A stretch of 64,000 nucleotides of DNA from Pseudobutyrivibrio ruminis AD2017 (GTDB lineage Bacteria; Bacillota; Clostridia; Lachnospirales; Lachnospiraceae), in assembly GCF_000424305.1 (NCBI RefSeq), contig NZ_AUJQ01000010.1, forward strand, positions 1-64,000, in the 5' to 3' direction. This document shows, in pieces, positions 17,161-25,646 of this stretch. The translations under genes were made by a program, and so were the position numbers. Under the pieces are notes generated by a model. That model worked only from the letters and a program-made list of their open reading frames with translations. It did no database searches and was not told the origin of the DNA. Positions within the stretch are counted from its first letter, which is position 1. Each line of letters begins with the position of its first letter.

Positions 17161-18024
17161 ATGAATAAGAATCAAGAAAAAATAAAAGCAGCCCTCAAGA
17201 AGATAGATGAGAGTTTAGAGACAATATCTACTGATGAGGACTGGCTTAAGTATTTGTACTTTCAGTCTAAATTCTACAACTACTCATTTGGGAATACAAT
17301 GCTCATATATTTCCAGAATAGAAATGCATCGTATGTTAAGGGCTATAAATCTTGGAATGATTTAGGCAGGTTTGTTCGCAAGGGTGCAAAAGGGCTTGCA
17401 ATATTAGCACCATATATTAGAAAGCAGGAATTAGTTAAGGATGATGAAGATGTAGAAAGAAAGGAGGTGAGAAAGGTTCTTACAGGATTTAGGATTGTGT
17501 ATGTTTATGACATTGCAGATACTGAAGGTGATGATAGTAAGCTCCCAGTTCTTGTTACTGGTTTAGCAGGTAATAGTGCAGAGGAAAAGAAAATTTATGA
17601 AAGTTTGTACAAAATAATATCAAGCAAGCATATTGTGCAGGAGGTGACAGGAACTGCATCTAAAGGCAGTTTCAATTTGGAAACAAAAGTTATTTCAGTT
17701 AGAGCAGATATGGATTATATACAAAAAGTTAAAACTATTCTACATGAGTATAGTCATCTAATTGATTTTGAAATGAATCCAGATGAGAGTATCAGTAGAA
17801 ATAGAAGGGAACTAGTGGCTGAATCATGTGCTTTTGTTGTGTCTGCAAGACTTGGACTTGATACCAGCAGATACAGCATGAGTTACATCCAGTCTTGGTT
17901 AAAAGATAAGGATGAACTAAGAATTATTGCAGATACGGTTCAAAAAATATCATACAAAATTATCACAGAGATAGCAGAGTCTTCAGATTCTGCTTTTTCT
18001 ATTTTAGGTGAAAGTGAGGAATAG
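17161..18024 (+). CDS. ArdC-like antirestriction protein with metallopeptidase domain
   Basis: This 287-residue protein joins an N-terminal ssDNA-binding-like domain (LYFQSKFYNYSFGNTMLIYFQN...GYKSWNDLGRFVRKGAKGLAIL, about 31-82) to a C-terminal zinc metallopeptidase with HEYSH (195-199) and E221 in RRELVAES. ArdC of broad-range plasmids protects entering DNA from restriction. All metal ligands are present. Presence beside exonuclease and annealase genes suggests an early-entry module of a plasmid or conjugative ancestor. Confidence 0.85.
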   Translation: MNKNQEKIKAALKKIDESLETISTDEDWLKYLYFQSKFYNYSFGNTMLIYFQNRNASYVKGYKSWNDLGRFVRKGAKGLAILAPYIRKQELVKDDEDVERKEVRKVLTGFRIVYVYDIADTEGDDSKLPVLVTGLAGNSAEEKKIYESLYKIISSKHIVQEVTGTASKGSFNLETKVISVRADMDYIQKVKTILHEYSHLIDFEMNPDESISRNRRELVAESCAFVVSARLGLDTSRYSMSYIQSWLKDKDELRIIADTVQKISYKIITEIAESSDSAFSILGESEE

Positions 18025-18027
18025 AAT

Positions 18028-18963
18028 ATGAATGCAAATATATTAGTAGAAACAGAGAATCTGTCAAAAGTAGAATGGCTAGCATATCGAAGAAAAGGTA
18101 TCGGTGGTTCAGATGTTAGTAGTCTTTTAGGAATTAATAAGTGGAAGTCAGAGCTTGAACTATGGCTAGATAAAACAGGACAGAGTGAAGACTCTACAAC
18201 TGATAATGAGTCAATGATGTGGGGAACAATATTAGAACCAGTAGTTAGAAATCATTTTGCCAAAGTGACTAATAAGAAGGTTGTTGAAGTTAAGGCTATG
18301 CTACAGCATCCTAGGTACTCATTTATGCTTGCTGATGTAGATGGAGTTACTGTTGATGATGAAGGTAATCCAGCTATTCTTGAGATTAAAACAGCCTCAG
18401 AGTACAAGCGAAATGAGTGGGAATCAGAAGTCCCAACTTACTATCAGACACAGGTACAACATTATCTTTTGGTTACAGGCTTAAAGAAAGCGTATGTTGC
18501 TGTACTGATAGGAGGAAATACCTTCAAAATATATGAAATAGATGCTGATGAAACAATCCATAATATGCTCATAAAAGTAGAGGAAAACTTTTGGAACAAG
18601 GTAGTAAACGGTATTAGACCTGAAATAGATGGTTCAGATGCAGCAAAGAACCTGCTAGATGGTTTATATTCTGGTGGTTTGAAAGAAGAATTCACTTTGC
18701 CAGAAGTAGCAGAAGAATATGTAAATATGTACCTTGAGGCAAGTGCTAAAGAGGGTGATGCTAAAGCAAAGAAACAAGAAGCAGCAAACCATCTTAAAGA
18801 ATTGATGGGAAATCATGAAGTTTGTAGTTGCTCAAACCATAGTATTACATGGAAAACTGTGATATCTGAAAGATTAGATTCTAAAGAATTAAAAGCTGAT
18901 GAGCCAGACCTTTATGACAAGTATACCAAGACCAGTGAAAGTAGAAGATTTATGGTTAAGTAA
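18028..18963 (+). CDS. YqaJ-type viral recombinase / lambda-exonuclease-like nuclease
   Basis: The 311-residue protein has the YqaJ signature EWLAYRRKGIGGSDVSSLLG (about 14-33), with W.SELELWLDKTG after it. The nuclease core carries MMWGTILEP..R, FMLADVDG and AILEIKTASEY, giving the PD-(D/E)XK acids and lysine (D..EIK). These 5'-3' exonucleases make 3' overhangs for an annealase. The next gene is a probable annealase, 14 bases downstream, so the two form a recombination pair. Confidence 0.88.
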   Translation: MNANILVETENLSKVEWLAYRRKGIGGSDVSSLLGINKWKSELELWLDKTGQSEDSTTDNESMMWGTILEPVVRNHFAKVTNKKVVEVKAMLQHPRYSFMLADVDGVTVDDEGNPAILEIKTASEYKRNEWESEVPTYYQTQVQHYLLVTGLKKAYVAVLIGGNTFKIYEIDADETIHNMLIKVEENFWNKVVNGIRPEIDGSDAAKNLLDGLYSGGLKEEFTLPEVAEEYVNMYLEASAKEGDAKAKKQEAANHLKELMGNHEVCSCSNHSITWKTVISERLDSKELKADEPDLYDKYTKTSESRRFMVK

Positions 18964-18977
18964 AGGAGTGATTATAT

Positions 18978-19802
18978 ATGAATAAGAAAATAGATTTAAA
19001 AGAATTATTGGAAAGCAAGATGAATACACTAGAGCCAAAGCAAGATACAGCAGTTATAGATGCAGCAAATAGTTTTGTGCCTAAAAATCTTATGTTTAGT
19101 TCTGAAAGTGGCGAGTTTAAACCAGAGACTAGACCTGTAACTGCTTCAAGTGTAAGAAATATAACCGTTGAAGAGGCTAAATTATTTGATGATGAGATGA
19201 ATAGATTCATTGATACAGTTCTTGTCTCAGGAAGTGACTATGGTGTAATTCCACATTGTAATAAACCAACATTACTCAAGTCTGGAGCTGAAAAGATTAT
19301 GAACTATTTAGGACTTATTGCAAGAACAGAAATAGTTAATCGTGTTGAAGACTATGCCCAAGGATTCTTTAGCTATGAGGTCAAAGTGTTTCTGATTGAT
19401 TATAACGGAGTAGTTAAAGGCGAAGGAATTGCAACTGCAAATACCAAAGAAAGCAAGTATGCTAAGCAAAATGGTTTCTCAGTTCAAAATGTTGTTCTTA
19501 AAATGGCAAAGAAGAGAGCTCTTGTAGATGGAATACTTAATGTTGGAAACCTGAGTGCAAGATTCACTCAGGATATGGAAGATTTGAGTATTGGACAAGA
19601 CAAAGAACAATCATATAGTAGCTCTACTGTTAAGCCAGCAAGTACGAAGCAGATTAAGTATTTAGAATCATTGATGGCACAGAATAATACATCAGCAGAA
19701 GTCATGAATAAATATTTGAAATCAAATTATGGTGTTGAAGACTATAATAAACTTTCAGCTTTTCAGATTTCTGAAATCATTGAGAAGTACATCAAATCAT
19801 AA
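18978..19802 (+). CDS. Probable single-strand annealing protein
   Basis: This 274-residue protein contains the phage/plasmid pattern SGSDYGVIPHCNKPTLLKSGAEKIMNYLGL (about 85-114) and a KMAKKRALVDGIL helix near 175-187, a region shared by Rad52/Erf-like annealases and relatives. A C-terminal helical tail (215-274, KQIKYLESLMAQNN...) resembles small DNA-binding end domains seen in such proteins. The pairing with a YqaJ exonuclease strongly supports an annealase role. The exact family (Erf, Rad52 or other) cannot be fixed by eye. Confidence 0.65.
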   Translation: MNKKIDLKELLESKMNTLEPKQDTAVIDAANSFVPKNLMFSSESGEFKPETRPVTASSVRNITVEEAKLFDDEMNRFIDTVLVSGSDYGVIPHCNKPTLLKSGAEKIMNYLGLIARTEIVNRVEDYAQGFFSYEVKVFLIDYNGVVKGEGIATANTKESKYAKQNGFSVQNVVLKMAKKRALVDGILNVGNLSARFTQDMEDLSIGQDKEQSYSSSTVKPASTKQIKYLESLMAQNNTSAEVMNKYLKSNYGVEDYNKLSAFQISEIIEKYIKS

Positions 19803-20118
19803 TATGTAATTCCTGTTGTTCTATTTGGCAGAAAGAAGTGCAGGAAGTCAATTCTTAGATGAAATAATATGGTCATTTAGGTTTTGGCTTCCTGTAAAAA
19901 TTTCTATATCTTTTTACATTAATAGAAGAGATATTCTTGCCAGAGGGGGTACTAGGAAATATAGGTTAAATAAGGAGTATGTAAATAAATTTTGTAACAA
20001 TCAAGATATCAGAATAAAAATAATATTGGTATATAACTATACTATAGTGAAATTTTGCGAAATCAGTATTTGTAAATTTAATTTCTATAGTTATTTCTAT
20101 GCTAAGGAGGTATTAATC
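19803..20118. other. 316-bp AT-rich gap before the XRE gene
   Basis: No gene with a ribosome site was found here. A frame open from 19,816 into the next gene is not credible: no ribosome site and atypical residues. Promoter-like TATAAC/TATACT lies near 20,031-20,043 and probably drives the XRE gene. Confidence 0.5.
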
Positions 20119-20628
20119 GTGGTGAATACAGAAAGTATTTTAGCAACTAATTTGAAAAGGGTTCGCATCAAGAAAGGCTGGAGTCAAGCGTATGTTACTA
20201 GGCAGTTAGGAATATCAATTAGGACATTATCTAAAGCTGAAACTGGCAAAGGTATATCTAATAAAAATCTTGATAAGCTTTGTATGTTTTATGGAATTAA
20301 TTCTAAGTCATTGTTTGATAGTGAGTTGATAAGGAAATCTTCTAAACCAAGAAATGTACTATCTGAGGAGGAGATTCTTAGAATCATTAGAAATAACTCT
20401 TTTGTAGAAGATATTGAGCAGGTAGCAATTCATAAATATACAGATAGGCTTTTAAGAGAACTTAGATTAGATAGAGTTGAAATAGAAGATATTATTAATT
20501 CAGTTACAGATAAAGAAGCCAATTTTAAATTATCTGATGTTATATGGTGCTGTATGGCAGTGAATATGAAAACATTAGAGTCTATTTCTAAATTATCCTT
20601 AGAGACTGCAAATCAAATAGTGGAATAA
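20119..20628 (+). CDS. XRE-family regulator
   Basis: The 169-residue product has an N-terminal helix-turn-helix (LATNLKRVRIKKGWSQAYVTRQLGISIRTLSKAETGKGISNKNLDKLCMFYGI) and a helical C-terminal part of unknown role. The GTG at 20,119 (or the adjacent GTG at 20,122) is chosen because AAGGAGG lies eight bases upstream. It is the last gene of the island before the right-end sites and may control the recombination block. Confidence 0.75.
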   Translation: MVNTESILATNLKRVRIKKGWSQAYVTRQLGISIRTLSKAETGKGISNKNLDKLCMFYGINSKSLFDSELIRKSSKPRNVLSEEEILRIIRNNSFVEDIEQVAIHKYTDRLLRELRLDRVEIEDIINSVTDKEANFKLSDVIWCCMAVNMKTLESISKLSLETANQIVE

Positions 20629-20721
20629 ATTAATATAACTAGTGTTTCAGTAGTTTTACCTTGAAGCTTAGGGATGAAGATATTATAATGGGTGGCACAA
20701 GGTCTACGATACTATGTTAAC

Positions 20722-20763
20722 GGGCAACGGAAATTATCCCTTCGGGGGCAAATTCTGTTATCC
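20722..20763 (-). promoter_or_regulatory. Candidate TnsB sites at the right end
   Basis: GGGCAA-N6-TTATCC occurs at 20,722-20,739 and 20,746-20,763, spaced 24 bp. It is the reverse complement of the left-end GGATAA...GCCC motif (14 of 18 positions match for the second site). The same 24-bp spacing appears at the left end. This marks the right end of the transposon, with the tip probably within the next 100 bp. Confidence 0.6.
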
Positions 20764-20784
20764 AGTATTAATTGAATATAAAAT

Positions 20785-20844
20785 AAAAGAAGACCTTTGG
20801 CATGAGCCGTATTATACGCTCATCAAAGGTCTTCTTTTATTTTC
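20785..20844 (+). terminator. Strong terminator near the right end
   Basis: A 15-bp arm AAAAGAAGACCTTTG pairs with CAAAGGTCTTCTTTT, extended inside by ATGAG/CTCAT after a two-base bulge, and followed by a T-rich run. The flanking A-run makes it usable on both strands. It lies between the right-end sites and the second 95-bp copy, so it could be element or host DNA. Confidence 0.75.
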
Positions 20845-20917
20845 TCGTATCAAAAAGACCTTGGAAAATCATTATGTTGATAATACCTATAAGAGAATAA
20901 ATTGGTCTTCTTGTATT

Positions 20918-21012
20918 CTTCTTCTGGTCTTATATAGATGATTTGGATTAATAAGGTAAAAGGATAAATGATATTGCCCTTTAGAGGATAAATCATATTA
21001 CCTTTAGACATA
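20918..21012. repeat. 95-bp perfect direct repeat, right copy
   Basis: Identical to bases 1-95, including the two left-end TnsB-like motifs (at 20,962 and 20,986), in direct orientation. It is joined to chromosomal DNA at TATTATTAG. A left-end fragment on the right side is not expected from simple transposition and suggests a past tandem insertion or recombination. Confidence 0.95.
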
Positions 21013-21019
21013 TTATTAG

Positions 21020-21060
21020 AATCCCGGAACATTGCATTTGTAATGATTCCGGGTTTTTTC
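21020..21060 (+). terminator. Terminator just right of the island
   Basis: CCCGGAA and TTCCGGG pair, with inner CATT/AATG, followed by six T. No gene lies directly upstream on this side, so it probably served the chromosomal gene that the island displaced beyond the left edge. Confidence 0.85.
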
Positions 21061-21202
21061 TTTTTAAAAGAAAATATAGCGTCATATAGAAGAAAGTGCT
21101 GTTATCCAATTTGTATCATACTTTTTTAACAATATAAAAATAGTTAAATGGTAAAATGTAATATATTATATTGTATAACTATTTGGCGTTAGCGGGGATT
21201 AG

Positions 21203-23620
21203 TTGTTGAAGAAACGATACGTTATCATCATTAATATTTTGATAGCAGGTTTGATTCTGCTTATCATTGTGAAATATGCCAATGATAGAGCGGTTGAATC
21301 AAATCAGTCTTCACTTGCGTCTTTTGAGAAAATGACAACCACTACGGAGCAGATTGTTGTCAATTATCTTGAGGATGAACAGCATCTGTGCGACATTTGG
21401 GCAAACTATATTAATGGTTCGGCGGAGGCAGGTGCTCCAATGACTGTTGATGAGGCTATTTCGTATATTAGAAAAGCAAAAATTTCTCCTGAAATCTCAG
21501 GGCATCTTATTTTCATAGATGATGATTCCATGGCGGGCATTTCCACTACCGCTAGGTCTACCGATTCGTCGGATTACTCGGTTAATTATTCCAATATAAA
21601 AATTTTTGACGACTTAGAGATTAGTAATGTTGAGGGTGTTGTAAATCTGACTAGGGCATATACAAATCCTTTAAACGGCGTTCAATCCATAGCTTTTTTG
21701 AATAATGTAAAGGTTTTGGATAATGAAACAGGAGCTTTACGTTCAGGGCTCCTTATGCGTGTTGTGCCTGTAAGCCGACTTGAGCAGAAGCTGGTGTTTT
21801 TGAAGGGTGAATATGAAAATGTGGAGATTGCCCTGGTTGATTGGGATGGGGATTACATGATTCATGGAAAATCTCTCAAAAATAGCAATTTCTTTGAATA
21901 CTTTAAATCATATAATCCTATGTCCGCTCAGGAATATAACCAGGTGATAGATACAATTCATACAGATGTAGGTTCTATGCATATCTATAATTACAAGGAC
22001 GAGGATTGTGTGATAGCTTATACTCCTTTAAGTGGTTTGGAATCATGGTTCCTTGTTTCCTATATTCCGGCCAGTGAGCTAATGCTGAATAGGTCCATAG
22101 ACTGGCTGATTCTTGGAGTTGTTGTTGTAGGACTTTTGATTCTACTTCATTTTAATTTGATAATTCTACTTAATTTTAACAGGAAGCTTACAGCGGCGGC
22201 CGAGGCCTCAAACCAGGCAAATGAGGCAAAATCATATTTCCTGTCCACCATGTCACATGATATCAGAACTCCAATGAATGCAATCATTGGAATGAATGAA
22301 ATGATTCTAAGAGATAGTAACAATGAGGAAATTCGCATGTATGCCGAAAACATCAGGGCGTCTGGAAAGACCTTGCTTGGAATCATAAATGATATTCTTG
22401 ATTTTTCAAAGATTGAAGCGGGAAAGATGGAAATCATTGAAGTGGACTATAATTTCGCATCACTTCTAAATGATATTGTAAATATGGTTCAAAGAAAGGC
22501 CGATGAAAAGAATCTGGAATTCAACCTGGAAATTGATGAGAACATTCCACGATGCTTACGTGGCGATGAAATCAGAATTAAGCAGGTAATTATAAACATA
22601 CTTTCAAATGCTGTTAAATACACAAACGAAGGTGGCGTAGTATTTTCGATTAAGAGCAACAAATGTGAGGATGAGCCTGATTATGTTAATCTTCACGTTA
22701 GCGTAAAGGATACGGGAATTGGAATCAGGCAGGAGGATTTGGATAAGCTGTTTGTTGCTTTTGAAAGAATAGATGAAAAGATTAATCGAAATATAGAAGG
22801 AACAGGCCTTGGAATGGCGATTGCCCAGAGCTTTCTTAGCATGATGGGAAGCACTATAAATGTGGAAAGTGAATATGGCAAAGGCTCAGAGTTTTACTTT
22901 GACTTGAAGCAGAAGGTGGTAAATCAGGAGCCAGTTGGTGAGTACAATGTGGCTTATAAGCATTTTCTTTTGGAGAAGGAGCAGTACAAGGTCCAGTTTG
23001 TAGCGCCTGATGCAAAGATTTTGGTGGTGGATGACAACGAAATCAACCTGAAGGTATTTGTAAATCTTTTAAGAGATACAAGAATTCAGATTGATACCGC
23101 ATTAAGCGGCGATGCTTGCATCGATTTATATAAGCGCAATCACTATGATGTGATTTTCCTTGATCACATGATGCCTAACAAGGATGGAATCGATACATTA
23201 AAAGATATGAAAGCCTGTGCTGATACGCCAAATCAAAATACGCCAATCATCTGCCTTACCGCCAACGCTGTGATAGGAATGCGTGAAAAGTATATAAATG
23301 CAGGCTTTGACGACTATTTAACTAAGCCTATTGATACAGCATTGTTGGAGGAGATGCTGATTAAATATCTTGATTCGGATTTAGTGACCAGGACAGAGGA
23401 TATTGAGCCTGAAAGGAAGCAGCGAATTCTTGTGGTTAATGAGGATATTGATTTCCTGAGAAAGGCTACCTCAACGCTGTCGGAAAGATACGATGTTGCG
23501 GTTGCCAAATCCATGGAGCAAGCCACTTCATTTTTACATAAACATGAAGTAGATTTAATTGTCATGGATTATCGTATTTATACTGATTTAGCAGATATGG
23601 AAAGGAGCCAGCATGAATAA
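21203..23620 (+). CDS. Hybrid sensor histidine kinase with truncated second receiver
   Basis: An 805-residue membrane kinase. TM1 is 6-24, the extracellular Cache-like sensor about 30-295, TM2 301-325. HisKA follows with H352 in MSHDIRTP, the ATPase domain has N469 and DTGIG (503-507), and a receiver has D654 (IFLDHMM). A second receiver begins at 741 (RILVVNEDID) but stops 16 residues after its D789, so it is incomplete. Start is TTG (21,203 or 21,206) after a GGGG site. The end overlaps the next gene, a solute-binding lipoprotein, by eight bases; that protein may present a sugar to the sensor. Confidence 0.88.
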   Translation: MLKKRYVIIINILIAGLILLIIVKYANDRAVESNQSSLASFEKMTTTTEQIVVNYLEDEQHLCDIWANYINGSAEAGAPMTVDEAISYIRKAKISPEISGHLIFIDDDSMAGISTTARSTDSSDYSVNYSNIKIFDDLEISNVEGVVNLTRAYTNPLNGVQSIAFLNNVKVLDNETGALRSGLLMRVVPVSRLEQKLVFLKGEYENVEIALVDWDGDYMIHGKSLKNSNFFEYFKSYNPMSAQEYNQVIDTIHTDVGSMHIYNYKDEDCVIAYTPLSGLESWFLVSYIPASELMLNRSIDWLILGVVVVGLLILLHFNLIILLNFNRKLTAAAEASNQANEAKSYFLSTMSHDIRTPMNAIIGMNEMILRDSNNEEIRMYAENIRASGKTLLGIINDILDFSKIEAGKMEIIEVDYNFASLLNDIVNMVQRKADEKNLEFNLEIDENIPRCLRGDEIRIKQVIINILSNAVKYTNEGGVVFSIKSNKCEDEPDYVNLHVSVKDTGIGIRQEDLDKLFVAFERIDEKINRNIEGTGLGMAIAQSFLSMMGSTINVESEYGKGSEFYFDLKQKVVNQEPVGEYNVAYKHFLLEKEQYKVQFVAPDAKILVVDDNEINLKVFVNLLRDTRIQIDTALSGDACIDLYKRNHYDVIFLDHMMPNKDGIDTLKDMKACADTPNQNTPIICLTANAVIGMREKYINAGFDDYLTKPIDTALLEEMLIKYLDSDLVTRTEDIEPERKQRILVVNEDIDFLRKATSTLSERYDVAVAKSMEQATSFLHKHEVDLIVMDYRIYTDLADMERSQHE

Positions 23621-24962
23621 ACAAATAAAGACAATGATTTCCACCACATTTGCCGCCATGCTAATGCTTGGTTTGGTGGGCTGCGGGCAGACTGATGCTG
23701 AAGTACCAAATCAAAGTGAAGATATAGGTATTCAACAGGAAAAGATAACAGATGCTTTCGCTCCAAAATATTCATCAGACACAGAGTATAAGCTGTCAGT
23801 TGCTGGCACTTATTCCAACTTTGAATCCTTGGAGAGCACCATCGATAGATTCTATGATTACTATCCAAACGGTGAGATTGAGTACAAATATCTTGATGAT
23901 TACAGAAATACTATCAGCCTGGCTTTGGCAGGGCAGGAGCCACCAGATATTTATGTCATACAGCCATGGATGTATGGTGATGAGCAGTTTAGTTCATTGT
24001 TTGATGGGGCCGAGGTTTTGTCTGCCACTGAGCTTGAAATCAATTTAGACTGCATCCGTCCTAGCGTTAAATGGGAGATGGATGATGGAGAAATCCGCAC
24101 ACTGCCTGTATTTGCCACTTCCTATGGAATGCTTGTGAATATGGATATTTTTGAAAAGGAAGGCCTTGAGGTTCCGACCACATTTGCGGAATTGAAGGCT
24201 GTATGCGAACGGCTGAAGGCAGCAGGCTATGAATCTCCAGTTATGGGCGCAAATACCACAACTACACCGGGTATCGGATATGCGTTTTCATATCCAATGT
24301 TCGCAAAAACAGTGAAGGATGATAGAAGCGTGGAGGCAGATTTGAATAATCTTGTGCCAGCCGCTGGTGAGGCCATGCGACCATCCCTTACAAGGTTGAA
24401 GGAGCTGGTTGATAACGGTTGTATAGATGTTGATAAATGCACTGAGGAAATAGAGGACGACTACAACGCTGTCATCTTAAGATTTTTTGAGGGCGATGTT
24501 CCAATGATGCTTTGCTCCGGAGATGTTGTATCAGGAACAAAAAAGCGTGAGAGCCAGTCAGAAGCCTTCATCGAAAAGCCTTTCAAATATGAGTTTTACA
24601 TAGCTCCATCCGGTGATGATGGTGGTTACTACATGGATTCAGTTTCTATCCTGTTTAGTGCAAACAAAAACAGTGCAAATATGGATATGACAAATGAATT
24701 CATGCGATTCTTAACAAGCGAAAAAGAGCTTGGATTGATGGCAGCAGAAAAGAGATTGATAACACCTACCAAGGACTATTCTTTGGACGAAGTTTATGCC
24801 TCTCTTTCGGATTTCCCAGAAGAAAGAACTGTTAATTTTAGGGATATAGAAATACTTGATACCGCAGTAAAACAGTACAGAGCGGCAGCCTACGCTGTTA
24901 TTAATGGAGATATGACAGTGGATGAGGCGGTGGAAAAATACGGTTCAATTCCTACGGATTAA
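23613..24962 (+). CDS. Extracellular solute-binding lipoprotein
   Basis: A 449-residue ABC-type family 1 (sugar) binding protein. The signal peptide ends with lipobox LVGC (cysteine about residue 24), so it is anchored outside the membrane. The mature part has typical binding-protein segments (PPDIYVIQPWMYGDEQF, LPVFATSYGMLVNMDIFEKEGLEVPTTFAELK, FEGDVPMMLCSGDV). No permease or ATPase gene is nearby; it overlaps the hybrid kinase. It more likely acts as a sensory partner of the kinase than in uptake. Confidence 0.88.
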   Translation: MNKQIKTMISTTFAAMLMLGLVGCGQTDAEVPNQSEDIGIQQEKITDAFAPKYSSDTEYKLSVAGTYSNFESLESTIDRFYDYYPNGEIEYKYLDDYRNTISLALAGQEPPDIYVIQPWMYGDEQFSSLFDGAEVLSATELEINLDCIRPSVKWEMDDGEIRTLPVFATSYGMLVNMDIFEKEGLEVPTTFAELKAVCERLKAAGYESPVMGANTTTTPGIGYAFSYPMFAKTVKDDRSVEADLNNLVPAAGEAMRPSLTRLKELVDNGCIDVDKCTEEIEDDYNAVILRFFEGDVPMMLCSGDVVSGTKKRESQSEAFIEKPFKYEFYIAPSGDDGGYYMDSVSILFSANKNSANMDMTNEFMRFLTSEKELGLMAAEKRLITPTKDYSLDEVYASLSDFPEERTVNFRDIEILDTAVKQYRAAAYAVINGDMTVDEAVEKYGSIPTD

Positions 24963-24968
24963 TAAGGA

Positions 24969-25550
24969 TTAGAGAGTGCCTAGTATTTTCAGGGCTTGCT
25001 CCTTGGCCTCATCGTAATCCAGATTTGAAACCAGCTTATTTAATTTTTCCAGGTCCCTTAATAGGCTATCATCCCAGTCATAAGCAAAAAGCTGCTTGGT
25101 AGCATTTTCTGCGGTGGCTAAATCAAAGTCATTTATTGCAGCAATGAGCTTGTTTAAAAGGGATGAAACAGCCTTCTTGTCAAAGCTGTGTTTTACGGTT
25201 TCATCATTGATGGCAAAAGGCTCAAGGCAAGGCTTTAGAGCTTTGAAGGAGTTTAAAACATCTGGCGTAAGTTTTTTGATTTGCTCTAAGTTGTTATCTT
25301 TGCCTAGCTGTTCAAGGGCAAAGAATTCTTCCCCAAGCTCCATGGCGCCAATCATGCGGCAGGTGGTTTTCAGGGAATGGACCTCAACAGTATAGTTTGG
25401 CAGGTCTTCTTGTGAAAGGTAGGATTCTACAAGATTGATTTTTCCATCCATCAGCTTGTAGACATCTGCCAATAGCTCAAGGAAAAGCTCCTCAGAACCA
25501 GAATTTTTGATAGCTTTTTCAACATCAACGCCAGGTATATAAATATTCAT
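24969..25550 (-). CDS. Hpt phosphotransfer protein
   Basis: The 193-residue protein carries an N-terminal Hpt domain with the phospho-acceptor in VHSLKTTCRMIGA (H58). Surrounding helices (EELFLELLADVYKLMDGKINLVESYL, ELGEEFFALEQLGK) fit. The C-terminal half is an extra helical region. It converges with the solute-binding gene and diverges from the HD-GYP regulator, so it probably passes phosphate from the hybrid kinase to that regulator. Confidence 0.85.
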   Translation of the reverse strand: MNIYIPGVDVEKAIKNSGSEELFLELLADVYKLMDGKINLVESYLSQEDLPNYTVEVHSLKTTCRMIGAMELGEEFFALEQLGKDNNLEQIKKLTPDVLNSFKALKPCLEPFAINDETVKHSFDKKAVSSLLNKLIAAINDFDLATAENATKQLFAYDWDDSLLRDLEKLNKLVSNLDYDEAKEQALKILGTL

Positions 25551-25646
25551 AAATAAGCCCCTCCATATTGTGAGTATACCACTATTGAAAAGTTGAATAA
25601 ACTGGTATAACTTATGATATGTGTGGCTTATCCAGTGGAGGTTAAC

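Larger units (their letters stand above)
1..20917. mobile_element. Tn7-like transposon / integrated composite island
   Basis: A tnsA-like, tnsB, tnsC, tniQ operon stands next to candidate left-end TnsB sites. Cargo follows: replication initiator, toxin-antitoxin, chaperone/AAA operon, ArdC, exonuclease and annealase. Candidate right-end TnsB sites in the opposite orientation lie at 20,722-20,763. DNA to the right of 21,013 looks like ordinary chromosome. The outer left boundary is probably a few bases before the window, because the 95-bp direct repeat starts at base 1. The exact right tip is unclear: no terminal ACA is visible between 20,764 and 20,917. Replication and recombination genes are unusual in a Tn7 relative, so the island may be a fusion of a transposon with an integrated plasmid or phage-like element. 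Confidence 0.7.

Noticed and set aside
19816-20118. Long N-terminal extension of the XRE gene
   Set aside because: No ribosome site, unusual residues, and a strong AAGGAGG-GTG start exists at 20,119.
20764-20917. Canonical TGT/ACA transposon right tip
   Set aside because: No ACA triplet occurs in this stretch, so no exact terminus could be named.
20714-20941. 75-codon open frame at the right end
   Set aside because: It runs through the TnsB-like sites, a terminator and the repeat, and lacks a ribosome site.
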